Source of the DNA: Biomphalaria glabrata
Lineage: Eukaryota > Mollusca > Gastropoda > Planorbidae
NCBI RefSeq assembly: GCF_947242115.1
Contig: NC_074721.1
Span: 38,142,254 to 38,206,253, forward strand
Length of the DNA stretch: 64,000 nt
Reading direction: 5' to 3'
The notes beneath the pieces were generated by a model. That model worked only from the letters and a program-made list of their open reading frames with translations, was not told the DNA's origin and made no database searches. Shown in pieces: positions 53,856 to 64,000 of this stretch; within the stretch, counting starts at the first letter, position 1; each line of letters begins with the position of its first letter. A program made the translations under genes and the position numbers.

Positions 53856-54144
53856 ACCTAAGCAGGACTACGTCCGAAATTAAAATCACCGATATTGGTG
53901 TTCTGTAAGAACACTGTTGTTGTTGTTTTTCATTTCATCCTTGATCTTGACAGCATAATTAGCCACTATAATTACATCCCGTTGTTACTTCCAAGCTTAT
54001 CTCCCCCTTAACCTGATCGTGTTAAATTAGCCACTAATTAAAAAAAGCTTGATGAAGTATTGATATATTCTTTGTAAAAGTAAAACAGTCAGAGTACATG
54101 ATATGCGTGTAATGAATACATAAATAAATGGAATAACTTTAAGG

Positions 54145-54528
54145 CAGTGATGCCCAACCTAATTCGGCCCGCGGGCCTTTATAATTTCCTACACTCGTCT
54201 CGCGGGCCACATGAACGAAAAGTTATAAAATGAAATGAAATTATTCGGAAACTATTTTGGTAGAAACCTATGGATTTGATACCAAAATTAATTTTATAAT
54301 GCCGTTTTTATGTTGTTGTTATATCAAACAGCCGGAGACTTTCTTTATAAAATAAATATGTTGGCTTATTATCATATTCATAATAAATATGTATATATAT
54401 AAATATAATAAAATATTTTTTTTGTTTGGAAGGTAGATTTCTACACTTAGTGCCGACGTTGCCGCGGGCCGGATGGAACCACGTCGCGGGCCGGATATGG
54501 CCCGCGGGCCGTAGTTTGGGCATCACTG
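54145..54528. mobile_element. hAT MITE, 384 bp (CAGTGATGCCCAA ends)
   Basis: Ends CAGTGATGCCCAACCTAATT and GTAGTTTGGGCATCACTG with a perfect 8-bp target duplication CTTTAAGG on both sides (54137-54144, 54529-54536). It is noncoding and lies upstream of the ApeC gene start. Confidence 0.92.
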
Positions 54529-54699
54529 CTTTAAGGAATAGCTTTAGTAACTATAGGAGTCTAGGGCTTAACATGACAACCATTCAGTATGTATGTTTCT
54601 TTTTATATTTTTATAATGAGAATTCGTTCAGATCATTTAACAACTAATCTAGGTAACATGTATGTCCATTTACTGATGTTCTGTTTTTTTTTTTTTTTT

Positions 54700-55050
54700 T
54701 TTTTCAAATCTTATATCAACTCTGTCTGTCTGTCTGATAGAAATTTTGAACATATTGTTTCTCTCACACCCATTCTCCGAACAAGTATAAACTTTACACA
54801 CTTATTTGCTGCAATTAACAAAAACATGAATCAATTTTAAAAATTTGACTAATCAACCTATTAATTACTGTTAATTAATTACTTTGTTTCATGATCTACC
54901 AACAAAGAAAAATTGATCCTTCAGTATTTAAATATACATATAAATATGTGGGGTTTTGTCCCCTTTGATAATTGTACAAGTTATCTCTCTTAAAACCCAT
55001 TCTCGGATCAAGATGAAACTTTAAACGATTATTATTAGTCCATTCGAGAC
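54700..55050 (+). repeat. Dispersed repeat 'CTGT/CTCGGATCAAG', two units
   Basis: CTGTCTGTCTGTCTGATAG opens the first unit. A second core, CTCGGATCAAGATGAAAC, is at about 55003. Confidence 0.7.
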
Positions 55051-55083
55051 TGCGCACTAAAACGGAAAAGATTAAAAACATTC

Positions 55084-55164
55084 TTAACTCTTTATCTCCT
55101 AACTGACGATACCAACGTTGATTCCACCAGAATGAGGTAAATAATTAAGGAGAGAAAGAGTTAA
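55084..55164. mobile_element. Short TTAA MITE, 81 bp
   Basis: TTAACTCTTTATCTCC to GGAGAGAAAGAGTTAA, the same length as the copy at 1282. Confidence 0.75.
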
Positions 55165-55169
55165 CTACT

Positions 55170-55865
55170 AGTCGGGACATTATCGCTGAAGCCAGTGTTA
55201 CCTTTACAGAATGCATGTGCTCAGATTTGGGGATTAAGCGCAGAATCTCAAAGACACAAAATGCCAGACGAAAAAGGTCATAATTCTGAATTTTTGTCGC
55301 CATCCCAACTATTGAATCCTCTGATCGAAGTCAATCTCGATAGCGACATTGACACAAACGAAAGAGACTTCAACGAATTGTCGCAGTTTCTTCAGAAGCC
55401 TTTGAACTTCTGCAACAAGGACAATGTTTGAGATATTTAGTTTTCATAACAAAAAGTTGTCCGCTAGATTTGTCAGTTCGAAATAGTGTCATTATTTTTA
55501 TAGTTCTGACAGTTGTAGTAAGTGAGGTTCAATGCGAGCTAAGTTTTTTTCAGACTCAAGCTGATCATTACTTGATGGCAATCAACGATGAACAAATTTG
55601 CGAACTACTAATTTGGCGGTTGTTGAAAAAAAAAAGATTTCATTTTTTTTTCAATAAGAAAGCAGTATGTTTTTTTTTTCTAAATTATTATTTTATTTTG
55701 TTTATTTTGTATTTTAGCAAATTAGCAATACTTTAACAATAAATACACATTAGGTCGAAAAAAAAGTCATTTTGTTGTTTTATTTCTTTTTTTTTTTTAG
55801 AATGGGGGGAGGGGCATCACGATGAGCTACCGCACTGGGCATCATATGCCCTAGCTACTCCACTG
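55170..55865 (+). mobile_element. hAT relic, C-terminal end with right terminal repeat
   Basis: A frame at about 55500-55620 reads VLTVVVSEVQCELSFF and then YL, with the spacing of the hAT dimerisation domain (LTxxxSxxSCERSFSK...YL). The right end CCCTAGCTACTCCACTG (to 55865) is the complement of a CAGTGGAGTAGCTAGGG terminal repeat. The left end was not found. A 78-residue frame at 55195-55431 may belong to it. Confidence 0.5.
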
Positions 55866-56149
55866 GTTCCGCTCTATATTCAGAATAATAAAACAATAGT
55901 GTCAGATGTCGACTCACCTTCTGTTCTTTCTGTTCTCACCTTCAAGTCATGAACCTCACTTCAGTAGGTCGCTGAGGACATCTCTCTTTGCACCTTTTAG
56001 ACTAGGGCGACCTCCCCCCCCCTCAGGTAGATCTCAATATAAACAGTTGTGTCATTTTCAAGTGTTTCATCATTGTTACATAAATCTTGACTAAAATCTA
56101 TTTACTCTCTAAATTGAAATAAAATGTAACATGATCTTCACATTCACAG

Positions 56150-56350
56150 TCTGTTGAGGGCCACACATAATCTTTCGTCCATCTTTCTCCATTCCTCTGT
56201 ATCTTTTACCTTGAATAGAATTTCTTCACTGTCAGGCCTGTCCAATCTTTAGTCTTGCCTTCCCATCGCTTTCTCTGTCTGCCTCTTCTTACTTTTCCTG
56301 GTAGTGTTCCCTGAAGGAAGGTCTTTGCGAGCCAATAGGAACTCGTGATT
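56150..56350 (-). mobile_element. LINE-D 3' fragment
   Basis: The minus strand encodes AKTFLQGTLPGKVRRGRQR and WEGKTKDWTGL, matching the LINE end at 56985-57271. An AAT microsatellite lies at 56446-56480. Confidence 0.7.
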
Positions 56351-56442
56351 TGGACGTTGAGTCTTAGCCTGTGTGATTTGACCGTGGTCATCAGGTCGTC
56401 GTGAGGCCCAATTGTCAATGTGATCTTTTTCTAATCTTATCG

Positions 56443-56481
<39 letters not shown>

Positions 56482-56584
56482 GCTAGTCTTCGAGTCCGAA
56501 GATCAGTGAGAAATGCAGTATTTCCCGTGGCTGCTCAGTTTCACATCAGGGCAAGCATAACCATTGTCCGCATGTGGTCGATTT

Positions 56585-56690
56585 AGATTTACTTTTCGCC
56601 GTCTGCGTTTGTCCTCGGCAACAGATTTTCTTTTGGTCTCAAATGTGTATCCCGCGGCCTTCGTGAGTGACCTCCAGCTGTCTCGTACAT
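56585..56690 (-). mobile_element. LINE-B fragment
   Basis: The minus strand matches LINE-B around 2600-2680 (GACAGCTGGAGGTCACTCAC, then TTTGAGACCAAAAGAAAA). Confidence 0.75.
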
Positions 56691-56984
56691 GATGTGGTTA
56701 ATTAGTGGACAGAAAGTTTTTTAAATAAAAAGTAATCCAGCTCTAATTGAAAGCTTGGGCTCAACTCACCCTTCATCCTATTAGATCAATATTTGAAAAG
56801 TCACTTGAAATCCGACATTCAATTACTTCCAATTATCTTAGATTTGTGAGACATCTCAAGCGTCTCTTCTTAGACTTACGTATTACGAGCCACCCGCACC
56901 TTTCCGCGCTTAGGTCTACAAGTTGTCTTCACAGAGATTGTCATAGACAACGTCTACAGCCTTTATACAACTCGCGATGACTGC

Positions 56985-57271
56985 TTCTAGATCTTCCACG
57001 AAGGTACGAACAGGATTAATACAGCAAGTGGTTCTCATGTCAAAAAAACGTAAACTCAAACTCTATGGCCACATCACAAGGTCCTCAGAGCTCGCAGGGA
57101 ACAGAACCAGGAAGAAGAAGAAGAGGAAGAGAAAGCGATGGGAAGACAACATCAAAGAATGGACGGGCCTGTCAGGGAATGGATTTCTATCCAAAGCAAA
57201 GGACAGAAAAGAATGGAGAAAAACGGTTGACTGTTCTTGTGTGGTGCCCCAATACTTTAAGGGATAGGTGA
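56985..57271 (+). mobile_element. LINE-D 3' end
   Basis: It encodes KKRKLKLYGHITRSSELAG, RKRWEDNIKEWTGLSG and DRKEWRKTVDCSCVVPQ, the last part of a non-LTR ORF2 lacking the 5' portion. Confidence 0.75.
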
Positions 57272-57455
57272 AGGTGATAAAGGTGATGTTCTACGAGAAC
57301 TCGGCCTCCAGTCTAATGTTGCATTTTGGTAACTTGTTTCGGTTTGTGCAATGGCGTATTCCACAATTCTTCGTAAAGTGGTCGAGAGTACGCAAAGCTT
57401 AATTAATGCCACCTAAGAAATTCTCCAATCCTGTTTCTTTAATTTTTTTATTTTT

Positions 57456-57622
57456 TTTTACATGTTTCGGATGTTCTTCCAAAGTTAAAGATAACCTACT
57501 TCCTAACCCAAACCTCTCGAAGGACGACGGGGGATGGCAGCGGGCAGGGTTTGAACCCGGGACTATCAAGACAACCGAACGACAGTCCGGAGCGCATACC
57601 GATCGACCAGGCAGCCACCCAC
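57456..57622 (-). mobile_element. SINE-2 (tRNA-derived), reverse orientation
   Basis: From ACATGTTTCGGATGTTC to GACCAGGCAGCC, with GGGTTTGAACCC as the reversed B box. It abuts the pseudo-exon that follows. Confidence 0.8.
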
Positions 57623-57715
57623 GGTCGCCATTAATGACGCCATTGTTTGTTTACGCAATTATTGTGACAAAGCCCAGAGCGAGGCGATCACGAGCTGTGA
57701 CGGAAGAAACGTTAC
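57620..57715 (+). pseudogene. Inverted fragment of the cysteine-rich secreted gene's first exon
   Basis: The plus strand reads TVAINDAIVCLRNYCDKAQ then SEAITSCDGR. It is closely related to exon 1 of the minus-strand gene at 57850-59420 (AINEAIVCLPNYCENVQC, EAITSCDGR). It lacks the start, loses one cysteine (QS for QC), and the similarity stops right after CDGR. It is a partial inverted duplicate without coding potential of its own. Confidence 0.8.
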
Positions 57716-57785
57716 CTTTAAAACTGTGTTTTTATTAAGAGCACATTCACAAATAAAGCAAAACAGACATATACACACACAGTAG

Positions 57786-57791
57786 TTTATT
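57786..57791 (-). terminator. AATAAA polyadenylation signal of the cysteine-rich gene
   Basis: On the minus strand AATAAA lies about 60 nt past the TAG stop at 57850-57852. Confidence 0.6.
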
Positions 57792-57849
57792 CCCAAGAAC
57801 ATGTGTCTGTGTGTGCAAGAGATCTCAGGTCATACAGCAAGGACACGCA

Positions 57850-59420
57850 CTACTGTGTCACTGCGACGCATTTGGTCGTGACAGCATCACAGTGGTAATT
57901 GTCAGGGCACATAACTGTGCTCGGAACACCCCTAAACAACATTTGAAAGCAGTTATCTCCCGGATCTGAAAGTATAACAAGAAAAACAATGTTTAGAAAT
58001 AATGAAAGCATTTCGGTGTTTTATAAAGTTTTCTGACAATTTAGTTTTTCATAGTAAATAGCTACATTAACTGTAGCATTGTGATATCAGGAGATCCAGT
58101 GGGTTCGTGTCTCTGTAATGGTGCTTTGGTTTATTGAATTAGGGTATAAAAAAATATTACCACTTTAAAAAAAATCTATATTTAGTAACTATAATTTTTA
58201 CACTGGTCAAACTAAAAATATATACAGGGGCGTAGCTAGAAATTTTCCATTATTTGGGTGCCCGGAGGGGACTTGACCTATTTGGAGGTCCCTGCATTTT
58301 GCGTAACATTTACTAGTTAATGTAAAAAAAAAACAACACTCATTTGGGGACCCCCTCAAGTGGGGTCGCGGGGAAATTTTCAAATTTTTCCCCCTCCTTC
58401 CCCCATCCTAGCTACGCCACTGAATATACATATATATATACAGTACAGATTACAAAACACTGCATAATCTCCTGAAACCGCAGCATTCCTGAATGATTGT
58501 TCTACACAATTTTCAAGAACGAATCCCGTAAGTAAAACATAGGAAATCATTGGAGAAGTCAATGCAATTGTGAAATGTTTATATTGCAGAGCTTTTGTGA
58601 GTGACCTCCAGCTGTCTCGTTCTGAAGCCGCATGCCACCAGGTGCTCTCTTCTAAATTCTATGTCAGCTAAGGCAAGTTGTTGCACCTCTGTTACTTCGG
58701 CAACCTTTTAGCTCACAAAAATAAGACTGCTTTTGGCATACGTAATACAGATTTCAGACAAAATGAGAATCCGCTGCCGATGACTCAGACGGCGAAAAGA
58801 AAATCTTAATCGATCACCAGCAGACAATGGTATGCTTGCCCTGGATGTGGCAAAATATGTAGGTCACTGCTGGGGCTGCGTAACCATGGAAAATACTGCA
58901 TTCCTAATTAATCTTTCGGACTCGGATACAAGTCTTATTTCGGTATGTACACGTGGAGAGCTAATTGGGAAATAATATTAATTAGATGATATGTAATAAT
59001 TTCATTTATGGTAAACCTAATATGAATTTGCACACAAGCCCATTACAGCCAGACTTACAGAAGAAGTCAGTAGAAGTCAATTAAAAGAAAAACAGTTTTT
59101 ATGTTAAAAATACATCATACTTAAAAGTTAAAGTATTAGTCTAATGAAGTAAAATACTAATACTAATAATACAGAAAAAAAACTAAAAAAGAGTAATTCT
59201 TACAAAACATGCGCATTAATTTAAATACATCTATATTAGACTTACTTAAGACTTTCTTGCACATGTCACAGCACCCACAAAACCCGCCCCTGGAAACAAT
59301 TCTTCCATCACAGCTCGTGATCGCCTCGCACTGGACGTTCTCACAATAATTGGGTAAACAGACAATGGCCTCATTAATGGCCACGGTTGCCATGACGACG
59401 AGTAACGCTGCTTTTATCAT
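57850..59420 (-). CDS. Small secreted cysteine-rich protein (protease-inhibitor-like), 96 aa
   Basis: Exon 1 is 59420-59246 and exon 2 is 57965-57850 on the minus strand, joined in phase 1 (donor TTAA|GTAAG, acceptor TTTCAG). The product starts with a signal peptide (MIKAALLVVMATVAINEA). The mature part has closely spaced cysteines: CLPNYCENVQC, SCDGR, GGFCGCCDMC, DNCFQ, VMCPDNYHC and TKCV. The pattern resembles small invertebrate inhibitors of the fungal-protease-inhibitor type and the N-terminal IGFBP-like fold. Which applies cannot be settled by eye. A polyadenylation signal follows the stop. The intron contains a hAT MITE and LINE-B pieces. Its place beside lectin-type genes suggests a haemolymph or mucus defence role, which is inference only. 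Confidence 0.78.
58225..58422. mobile_element. hAT MITE, 198 bp (intronic)
   Basis: Ends CAGGGGCGTAGCTAG and CCTAGCTACGCCACTG with target duplication AATATATA/AATATACA (7 of 8). It lies in the intron of the cysteine-rich gene. Confidence 0.88.
58585..58935. mobile_element. LINE-B pieces in opposite orientations (intronic)
   Basis: 58585-58720 is reverse (GTGAGTGACCTCCAGCTGTC). 58770-58935 is forward and holds the zinc-finger end (GCTTGCCCTGGATGTGGCAA). This points to a rearranged or double insertion. Confidence 0.7.
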
Positions 59421-59710
59421 GTTTGCTTTCTGTGAGAAATTAAAACAAAGTATGAGTAAACATCTTTATATGAAAACTCAAAGAACCATTCTTAAAACAT
59501 CAAAGTTATAGTACCTGAAAGAGCATATATTGCTAAGTCAAGGTTGCCCGCGCACCGAAGCCCAAACCCACCCTTTTCTTCAACAGTATCTGACACGACT
59601 TTGGCAAGTGGGGGCTCACATTGTGGCCTGTAAGATACCGACAACAAGCCCCAGTTGTCACCATGCATCAGAATAGCACGTAATCAAGTTCCTTCGTTTC
59701 ATTAAAGTTC

Positions 59711-60150
59711 CAGTGATGCCCAAAATACGGCCTGCGGGCCAGATTCGGCCAGAGACGTGCTTCCATCCTGCCCGCCAAACCGTCGGCACAAAATATAGAA
59801 AATCTCCCCCACAAGTAATGTTAAAATGTATCTTTACCTACGTTAGGGCCTTCAATTTTCTAATGGATTGCTACCTAGGCATTTTAACATTTGTGCGTTT
59901 ATGATGTAGGATATAGGATATAGATCTAGAATGTACCAGGATAATATGCTAGCCAAAATGTTTGTTTTATAAAGAAAGTGTGGCTGCTGTACAAAAAACA
60001 ATAACATAAAAAGAAACTTCAAATACCTCTATAATTAATAAAATAATTTCAGGTCAATTTCAGTTTCAGGTCAATTTCAGTTTTTGTATCTTTTCGATCT
60101 AGTGTTGGAAATGAAATGGCCCGCAGATGGAATAAGGTTGGGCATGACCG
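59711..60150. mobile_element. hAT MITE (CAGTGATGCCCAA ends), decayed
   Basis: The left end CAGTGATGCCCAAAATACGG is good. The right end GGTTGGGCATGACCG is eroded. No clear target duplication. Confidence 0.7.
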
Positions 60151-60362
60151 AACTATGCTATTAGCAACTAATTAGTTCAGCCAGCCTGTTTATCATGAAC
60201 GGTTCCCCTCAGGTTACTAAGGTCTCAGATTATGCCCACACTTGTATGACTGTACTATCAATACAGTTGAAATATTTTATTCAAGTACTAATTACATTTT
60301 TTAATTGAAGTTAAAGACCACCATTAAATACTGGCACATTAGTACTTTGCATTGTTTAATGC

Positions 60363-61073
60363 AATTATGCCCAACCTAATTCGATCTGCGGGTCATTTTA
60401 ATTTCCGAAACTCGTGTCGCGGGCCACATGAATGAGAAAGGTTCAGAAACGACAAGAAATTGACCTGAAACTATTTGATTAGAATCCCGTGGATCTAGTA
60501 CTTACATTAATTAATGATATATTTCACGTTCATTTTTTTTACGCGCCAGAAAATGTCTTCATTTCTCTACTTTAAAAAAAACAACACATTGTAGATAGCT
60601 TTAACCACCGACTCATTTTCTTGTCTTATTTAGGTTAATATTCCAATTGATCCTCCAATTTCTAGGCATAGTACGATAATCTTTTATTCGCTGCTCACGC
60701 CAAGAATACCAACATTTTTTGTGTTATTATGCCGTTTATGTTATGATCTTTCTTTTTAAACAGCCGAACTTTCTTTACCAATGAATCATGTTGGCTCACT
60801 ATCATTATCATGTACCACAAAGAAGTAAATATCTGTTTACTTTTCCTGGTGCATTCTACATTTAGAGTCCCATTTTATAAACGCAGAAATATTTAAGGTC
60901 ATGGCACCAATCCATCGGAGAAAAGTGAGTCTGGTAAAGATATATTTGTCAAGTTTTTTTTTTATTTAGTAGAATAGGAGGATTTTCTACTCTAAAGCCA
61001 GCTTTTCGACGGGCGGATGGAACCACGATGCTGGCCCGGATATGGCCCATGGACCTCATTTATGGCATCACTT
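60363..61073. mobile_element. hAT element (CAGTGATGCCCAA family), decayed
   Basis: The left end is TATGCCCAACCTAATTCG. The right end carries GGATATGGCCCATGGACC and TATGGCATCACT. The interior matches the copies at 54145 and 37733 in part. I see nothing in 61074-61560. Confidence 0.65.
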
Positions 61074-61564
61074 TAGATGTTATGACATGACTAGAATTTA
61101 GTCATTTGTTTCGGGAATAAGGGGAAAGTTTTACTTAGTGATAAGTGACGTGACAGATCTTTAAAAAACAAGAACTCTCTAGGCGACGCTTTAGAATCAA
61201 GACGCTTTCTTATTGACAGTAAGAATAAGAAGAATTATATAGACGGCTAGTAATAGAGGACATCGGACTGTTCCCGTATTAAGTATTAAAAGTGTTTGTT
61301 GTTTCAACACCAGCGTCGACTCTATGTATCGATTGTTAGCCTTCCGTCGGTGTTAACTGTTCCAGTACTGAGCTCAGTGTTACCTTCAGTTGGACTTGGT
61401 TACATTTTCAAGTACTAAACACCGCGGAAGAGCATAACAATACAAAGACACTGTCCATTGTACGTCCATTCATTCATGTGGTCAAGCGTTGAGAAACATC
61501 CTCACTGACACAGTATCGAATTATGCTTCTATTACAAATGTAGCAGTGGCTTTTCAGATCTTAA

Positions 61565-61745
61565 TTAGCCTGTTAAGACTAAGACTAAGGCTAAGACTAG
61601 GATTGCTTTATTGATCCTTACAAAATTTGTTGTGATTACAAGGACTCGTTTCTCATATAAAGACAACACAACAGTAAAATACACATAAATACAACAGACA
61701 CAACATAAAGAGTTCATTCAGCGACTACACACATGTATATAATAT
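61565..61745 (-). mobile_element. LINE 3' untranslated end
   Basis: GACTAAGACTAAGG repeats and TTGCTTTATTGATCCTTACA resemble the reverse-orientation 3' ends at 12640 and 36180. No coding part is visible. From 61746 to 62336 nothing is recognised. Confidence 0.45.
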
Positions 61746-62336
61746 TAATATAATACATTTATTACATTTATTAATTATATACATTTGTATAGCGATGCTA
61801 TATTGAGGCGTGAGCAGATAAATACGGATTCTAGACTTAGTTAGCTGAAGTTACGATTAAATCTAAACCATAACACTATTGTTTATTAGCACTAATAAGG
61901 TGTTAAACCAACTATATTTAGAAACAAAATGAAAAACAAATAAACCATAATATAAATGTAATGAATTCTTATCGTGAATGTAGAGATGATCTGCTGAAAA
62001 AGTACTAGAGCTATCAACGTTGTAAAATGACACAATAACAAAAGGAGCGTACTGTCACTGATAGACTCACTTACACACACTGATAGACTGGTTCAATTTG
62101 ATTTTTAAAAAAGTTGTGCAATATTAATTGTCTTGTAGGCTATTGCGCATGTGTGTTCGTGTGTTTAACGACCTCATTGTTACACACTAAAGATAAGGAG
62201 AGATTAGAGCTGCAGTGGCTTGCAGTTAATGAAATTGAAATGAAAATATAAGCATTATGAAGTTTACCAATAGATTAAAGAGAAAAACGAATGAATTAAT
62301 TAATAAAGTTAAAATGCTCATCGACAGTCCTATGAC

Positions 62337-62868
62337 TGGTCTCTCTTCTCTCTTTCTTTCTCTCTATATCTCTCATCTTTCTCTCTTCTTTCTCTCCTCT
62401 CTCACCTTTCTCTCTATCTCTCTCACCTTTCTCTCTTCTTGCTCTCCTCTCTCTCTCCTTTCTTTCTATCTCTCTCACCTTTCTCTCTTCTTTCTCTCCT
62501 CTCACTCTCCTTTCTCTCTATATCTCTCACCTTTCTCTCTCTTCTTTCTCTTTCTCTCTTCTGTCTGTCTCTCTCTCCTTTCTCTCTATCTCTATCACCT
62601 TTCTCTTTCTTCTTTCTCTTTCTCTCTTCTGTCTCTCTCTCTCCGTTCTCTCTCTCCCTCTCCGTTCTCTCTCTCCTTTCTCTCTATCTCTCTCACCTTT
62701 CTCTCTTACCTTTCTCTCTCTCCTTTCTCTCTATTTCTCTCACCTTTCTCTCTCACCTTTCTCTCTCTCCTTTCTCTCTATCTCTCTCACCTTTCTCTCT
62801 CACCTTTCTCTCTCTCCTTTCTCTCTATTTCTCTCACCTTTCTCTCTTCTTTCTCTCCTCTCTCTATC
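62337..62868 (+). repeat. 530-bp CT-rich polypyrimidine tract
   Basis: Nearly pure C/T on the plus strand, built from irregular units of CTCACCTTTCTCTCTCTCC and TTTCTCTCTATCTCT. It translates as Ser/Leu/Phe repeats in open frames, which is a composition artefact. Confidence 0.95.
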
Positions 62869-62944
62869 ATTAAATTAGAGTTGTATGAACTCAGAACAAA
62901 TTTTTACCTAAGTATTTACTCCAACTTCTTTAGCTAATACAGAT

Positions 62945-63240
62945 TTAGAGATTTCGTACAGGCTTATATCATCACTGTCTATCTGTCTGTCTGTTCCAAA
63001 TTTAGAACACGTTATGTCTCCAAGAACCAATCTCGGATCCTGTTGAAACTTAACAAAATTATTTCTTTTACCTTATAACACAAGAATCATTAACAAAATT
63101 CCCAAATTAGTCAGTTTTTTTTATAGGTAATTAATTAATTGAGTTCGACATTGCTAAAAGGAAATAAATGTTTGTATTTTGATAGATATGGCTATAAATG
63201 TACAGTTGTTTCCCTTATATAAGTTTTTTAAAATAAGTAT
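62945..63240 (+). repeat. Dispersed repeat 'CTGT/CTCGGATCAAG'
   Basis: CTGTCTATCTGTCTGTCTG, ACACGTTATGTCTCC and CTCGGATCCTGTTGAAAC mark the copy, followed by the AATTAATTAATTGAG region. Confidence 0.7.
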
Positions 63241-63287
63241 TTATACATATATATAGTATATATACATATATATTTTTATATATTTTG

Positions 63288-63430
63288 CATTGATGATGTG
63301 GAAGTAGATCTGCAACAGCTTGGCGTTAAGGCGTGGAAACGAAAGGCCCAGGAGAGATCTGAATGGAGGGATGTGTTGAAAGCAGGCCAGAGCCCTCCAT
63401 GGGCTGTAGCGCCACTGGGATGCATGGATG
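63288..63430 (+). mobile_element. LINE (RT ORF2) terminal fragment
   Basis: One frame reads DDVEVDLQQLGVKAWKRKAQ and ERSEWRDVLKAGQ, the conserved end of a LINE-C/D type ORF2. Confidence 0.7.
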
Positions 63431-63744
63431 GATTTTTATATTTTGCTTTTTCTAAAACTAGTTTTGTATAGCTTATCAGTCATGTTATACAACTCACAGA
63501 GCGCTCTTTTATCTTGGATAACATTTCTATGCTCACGTAGCGCTCAACAAACACATCAGCTCGAGTCAAATACCAATTAAAAAGCCCAGTTCACACAGGG
63601 ATTCTATTTCAAGCCCAACGTCTGATAGCCTCGTGGTTAATACCACTCAGCCACAAGTTCCACTGTATGATCAACTAAAGAGACAGGATGCCATCAAAAG
63701 AGGTAGCTGATAAGAAACAATTTTCCTTTTAACCACGGATGCAC

Positions 63745-63985
63745 TAACATTCATCATCATCATCATCATCAAACTCCATTAGAGTGAGGGCTTGAGAGGC
63801 TCAAATCCTCTCTTGCAAAAGCCCTGGACAGACACCCTGCTGTCTTGCGTAGTGCATAAATGTCGTCATACAGGCCGTGAATTTTGGGTTTCCCAGACCT
63901 GTCGAGACGGAGATTAGCAAGTCTGGGGCAGTCAAACAGAATATGAGGCACGGTTTCCTCTTCTTCCCCGCAGCACTAACATTAG
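63745..63985 (-). mobile_element. LINE (jockey-like) 3' end with ATG-repeat tail
   Basis: The minus strand encodes VPHILFDCPRLANLRLD, GLYDDIYALRKTAGCLS and SSPHSNGV before a stop. A TGA/ATG trinucleotide tail follows (63751-63770). The element continues beyond the window edge. Confidence 0.75.
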
Positions 63986-64000
63986 CACAGAGCGTATGAG

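Noticed and set aside
62257-62937. 226-codon open frame rich in Ser, Leu and Phe, and overlapping frames
   Set aside because: It is the translation of the CT-rich simple tract; any frame through it is open and there is no gene-like sequence around it.

Overview
The window looks like AT-rich nuclear DNA of a heterobranch gastropod, most likely a freshwater pulmonate snail such as a planorbid. The evidence is (i) intron-rich genes with canonical GT/AG junctions, (ii) a tandem family of secreted proteins made of one immunoglobulin-like domain followed by a C-type lectin domain, the architecture of the snail C-type-lectin-related proteins (CREPs, part of the FREP/VIgL immune families), and (iii) a dense background of tRNA-derived SINEs, non-LTR retrotransposons and hAT elements. 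The species assignment is inference; no rRNA or mitochondrial marker is present.

Layout. 1-1969: repeats only. 1970-10725 (+): twelve exons of a multi-EGF protein whose 5' end lies outside the window; one exon carries a 5-bp duplication that breaks the frame. 13816-14624 (+): Ig + C-type lectin exon (CREP A), with no leader exon of its own and in the right splice phase to be the last exon of the EGF gene. 19908-22374 (+): CREP B, a complete two-exon gene nearly identical to A in the Ig half. 28986-32327 (+): CREP C, a pseudogene with a 33-bp coding unit repeated five times. 35178-40179 (+): CREP D, complete two-exon gene. 47352-48154 (+): CREP E exon, leader not found. 50741-53855 (-): a three-exon gene joining the same kind of Ig domain to an ApeC (apextrin C-terminal) domain. 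57850-59420 (-): a two-exon 96-residue secreted cysteine-rich protein resembling small protease inhibitors, with an inverted fragment of its first exon nearby.

Taken together, 13.8-59.4 kb reads as a cluster of secreted, probably carbohydrate- or microbe-binding proteins: Ig+lectin genes on the plus strand facing an Ig+ApeC gene on the minus strand. The working hypothesis is an innate-recognition locus in which one Ig module is paired with different binding domains.

Most of the rest is transposon-derived. There are at least four SINE families, several LINE families (mostly 3' ends), a 3.2-kb hAT transposon at 40378-43623 with an 8-bp target duplication and nested insertions, smaller hAT and TTAA-flanked MITEs, a foldback element split by a LINE, two broken Ty3/gypsy fossils, minisatellites, and a 530-bp CT tract at 62337-62868. 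Exon ends were read by eye from splice consensus, reading phase and paralogue comparison; repeat borders are approximate unless a target duplication is quoted.
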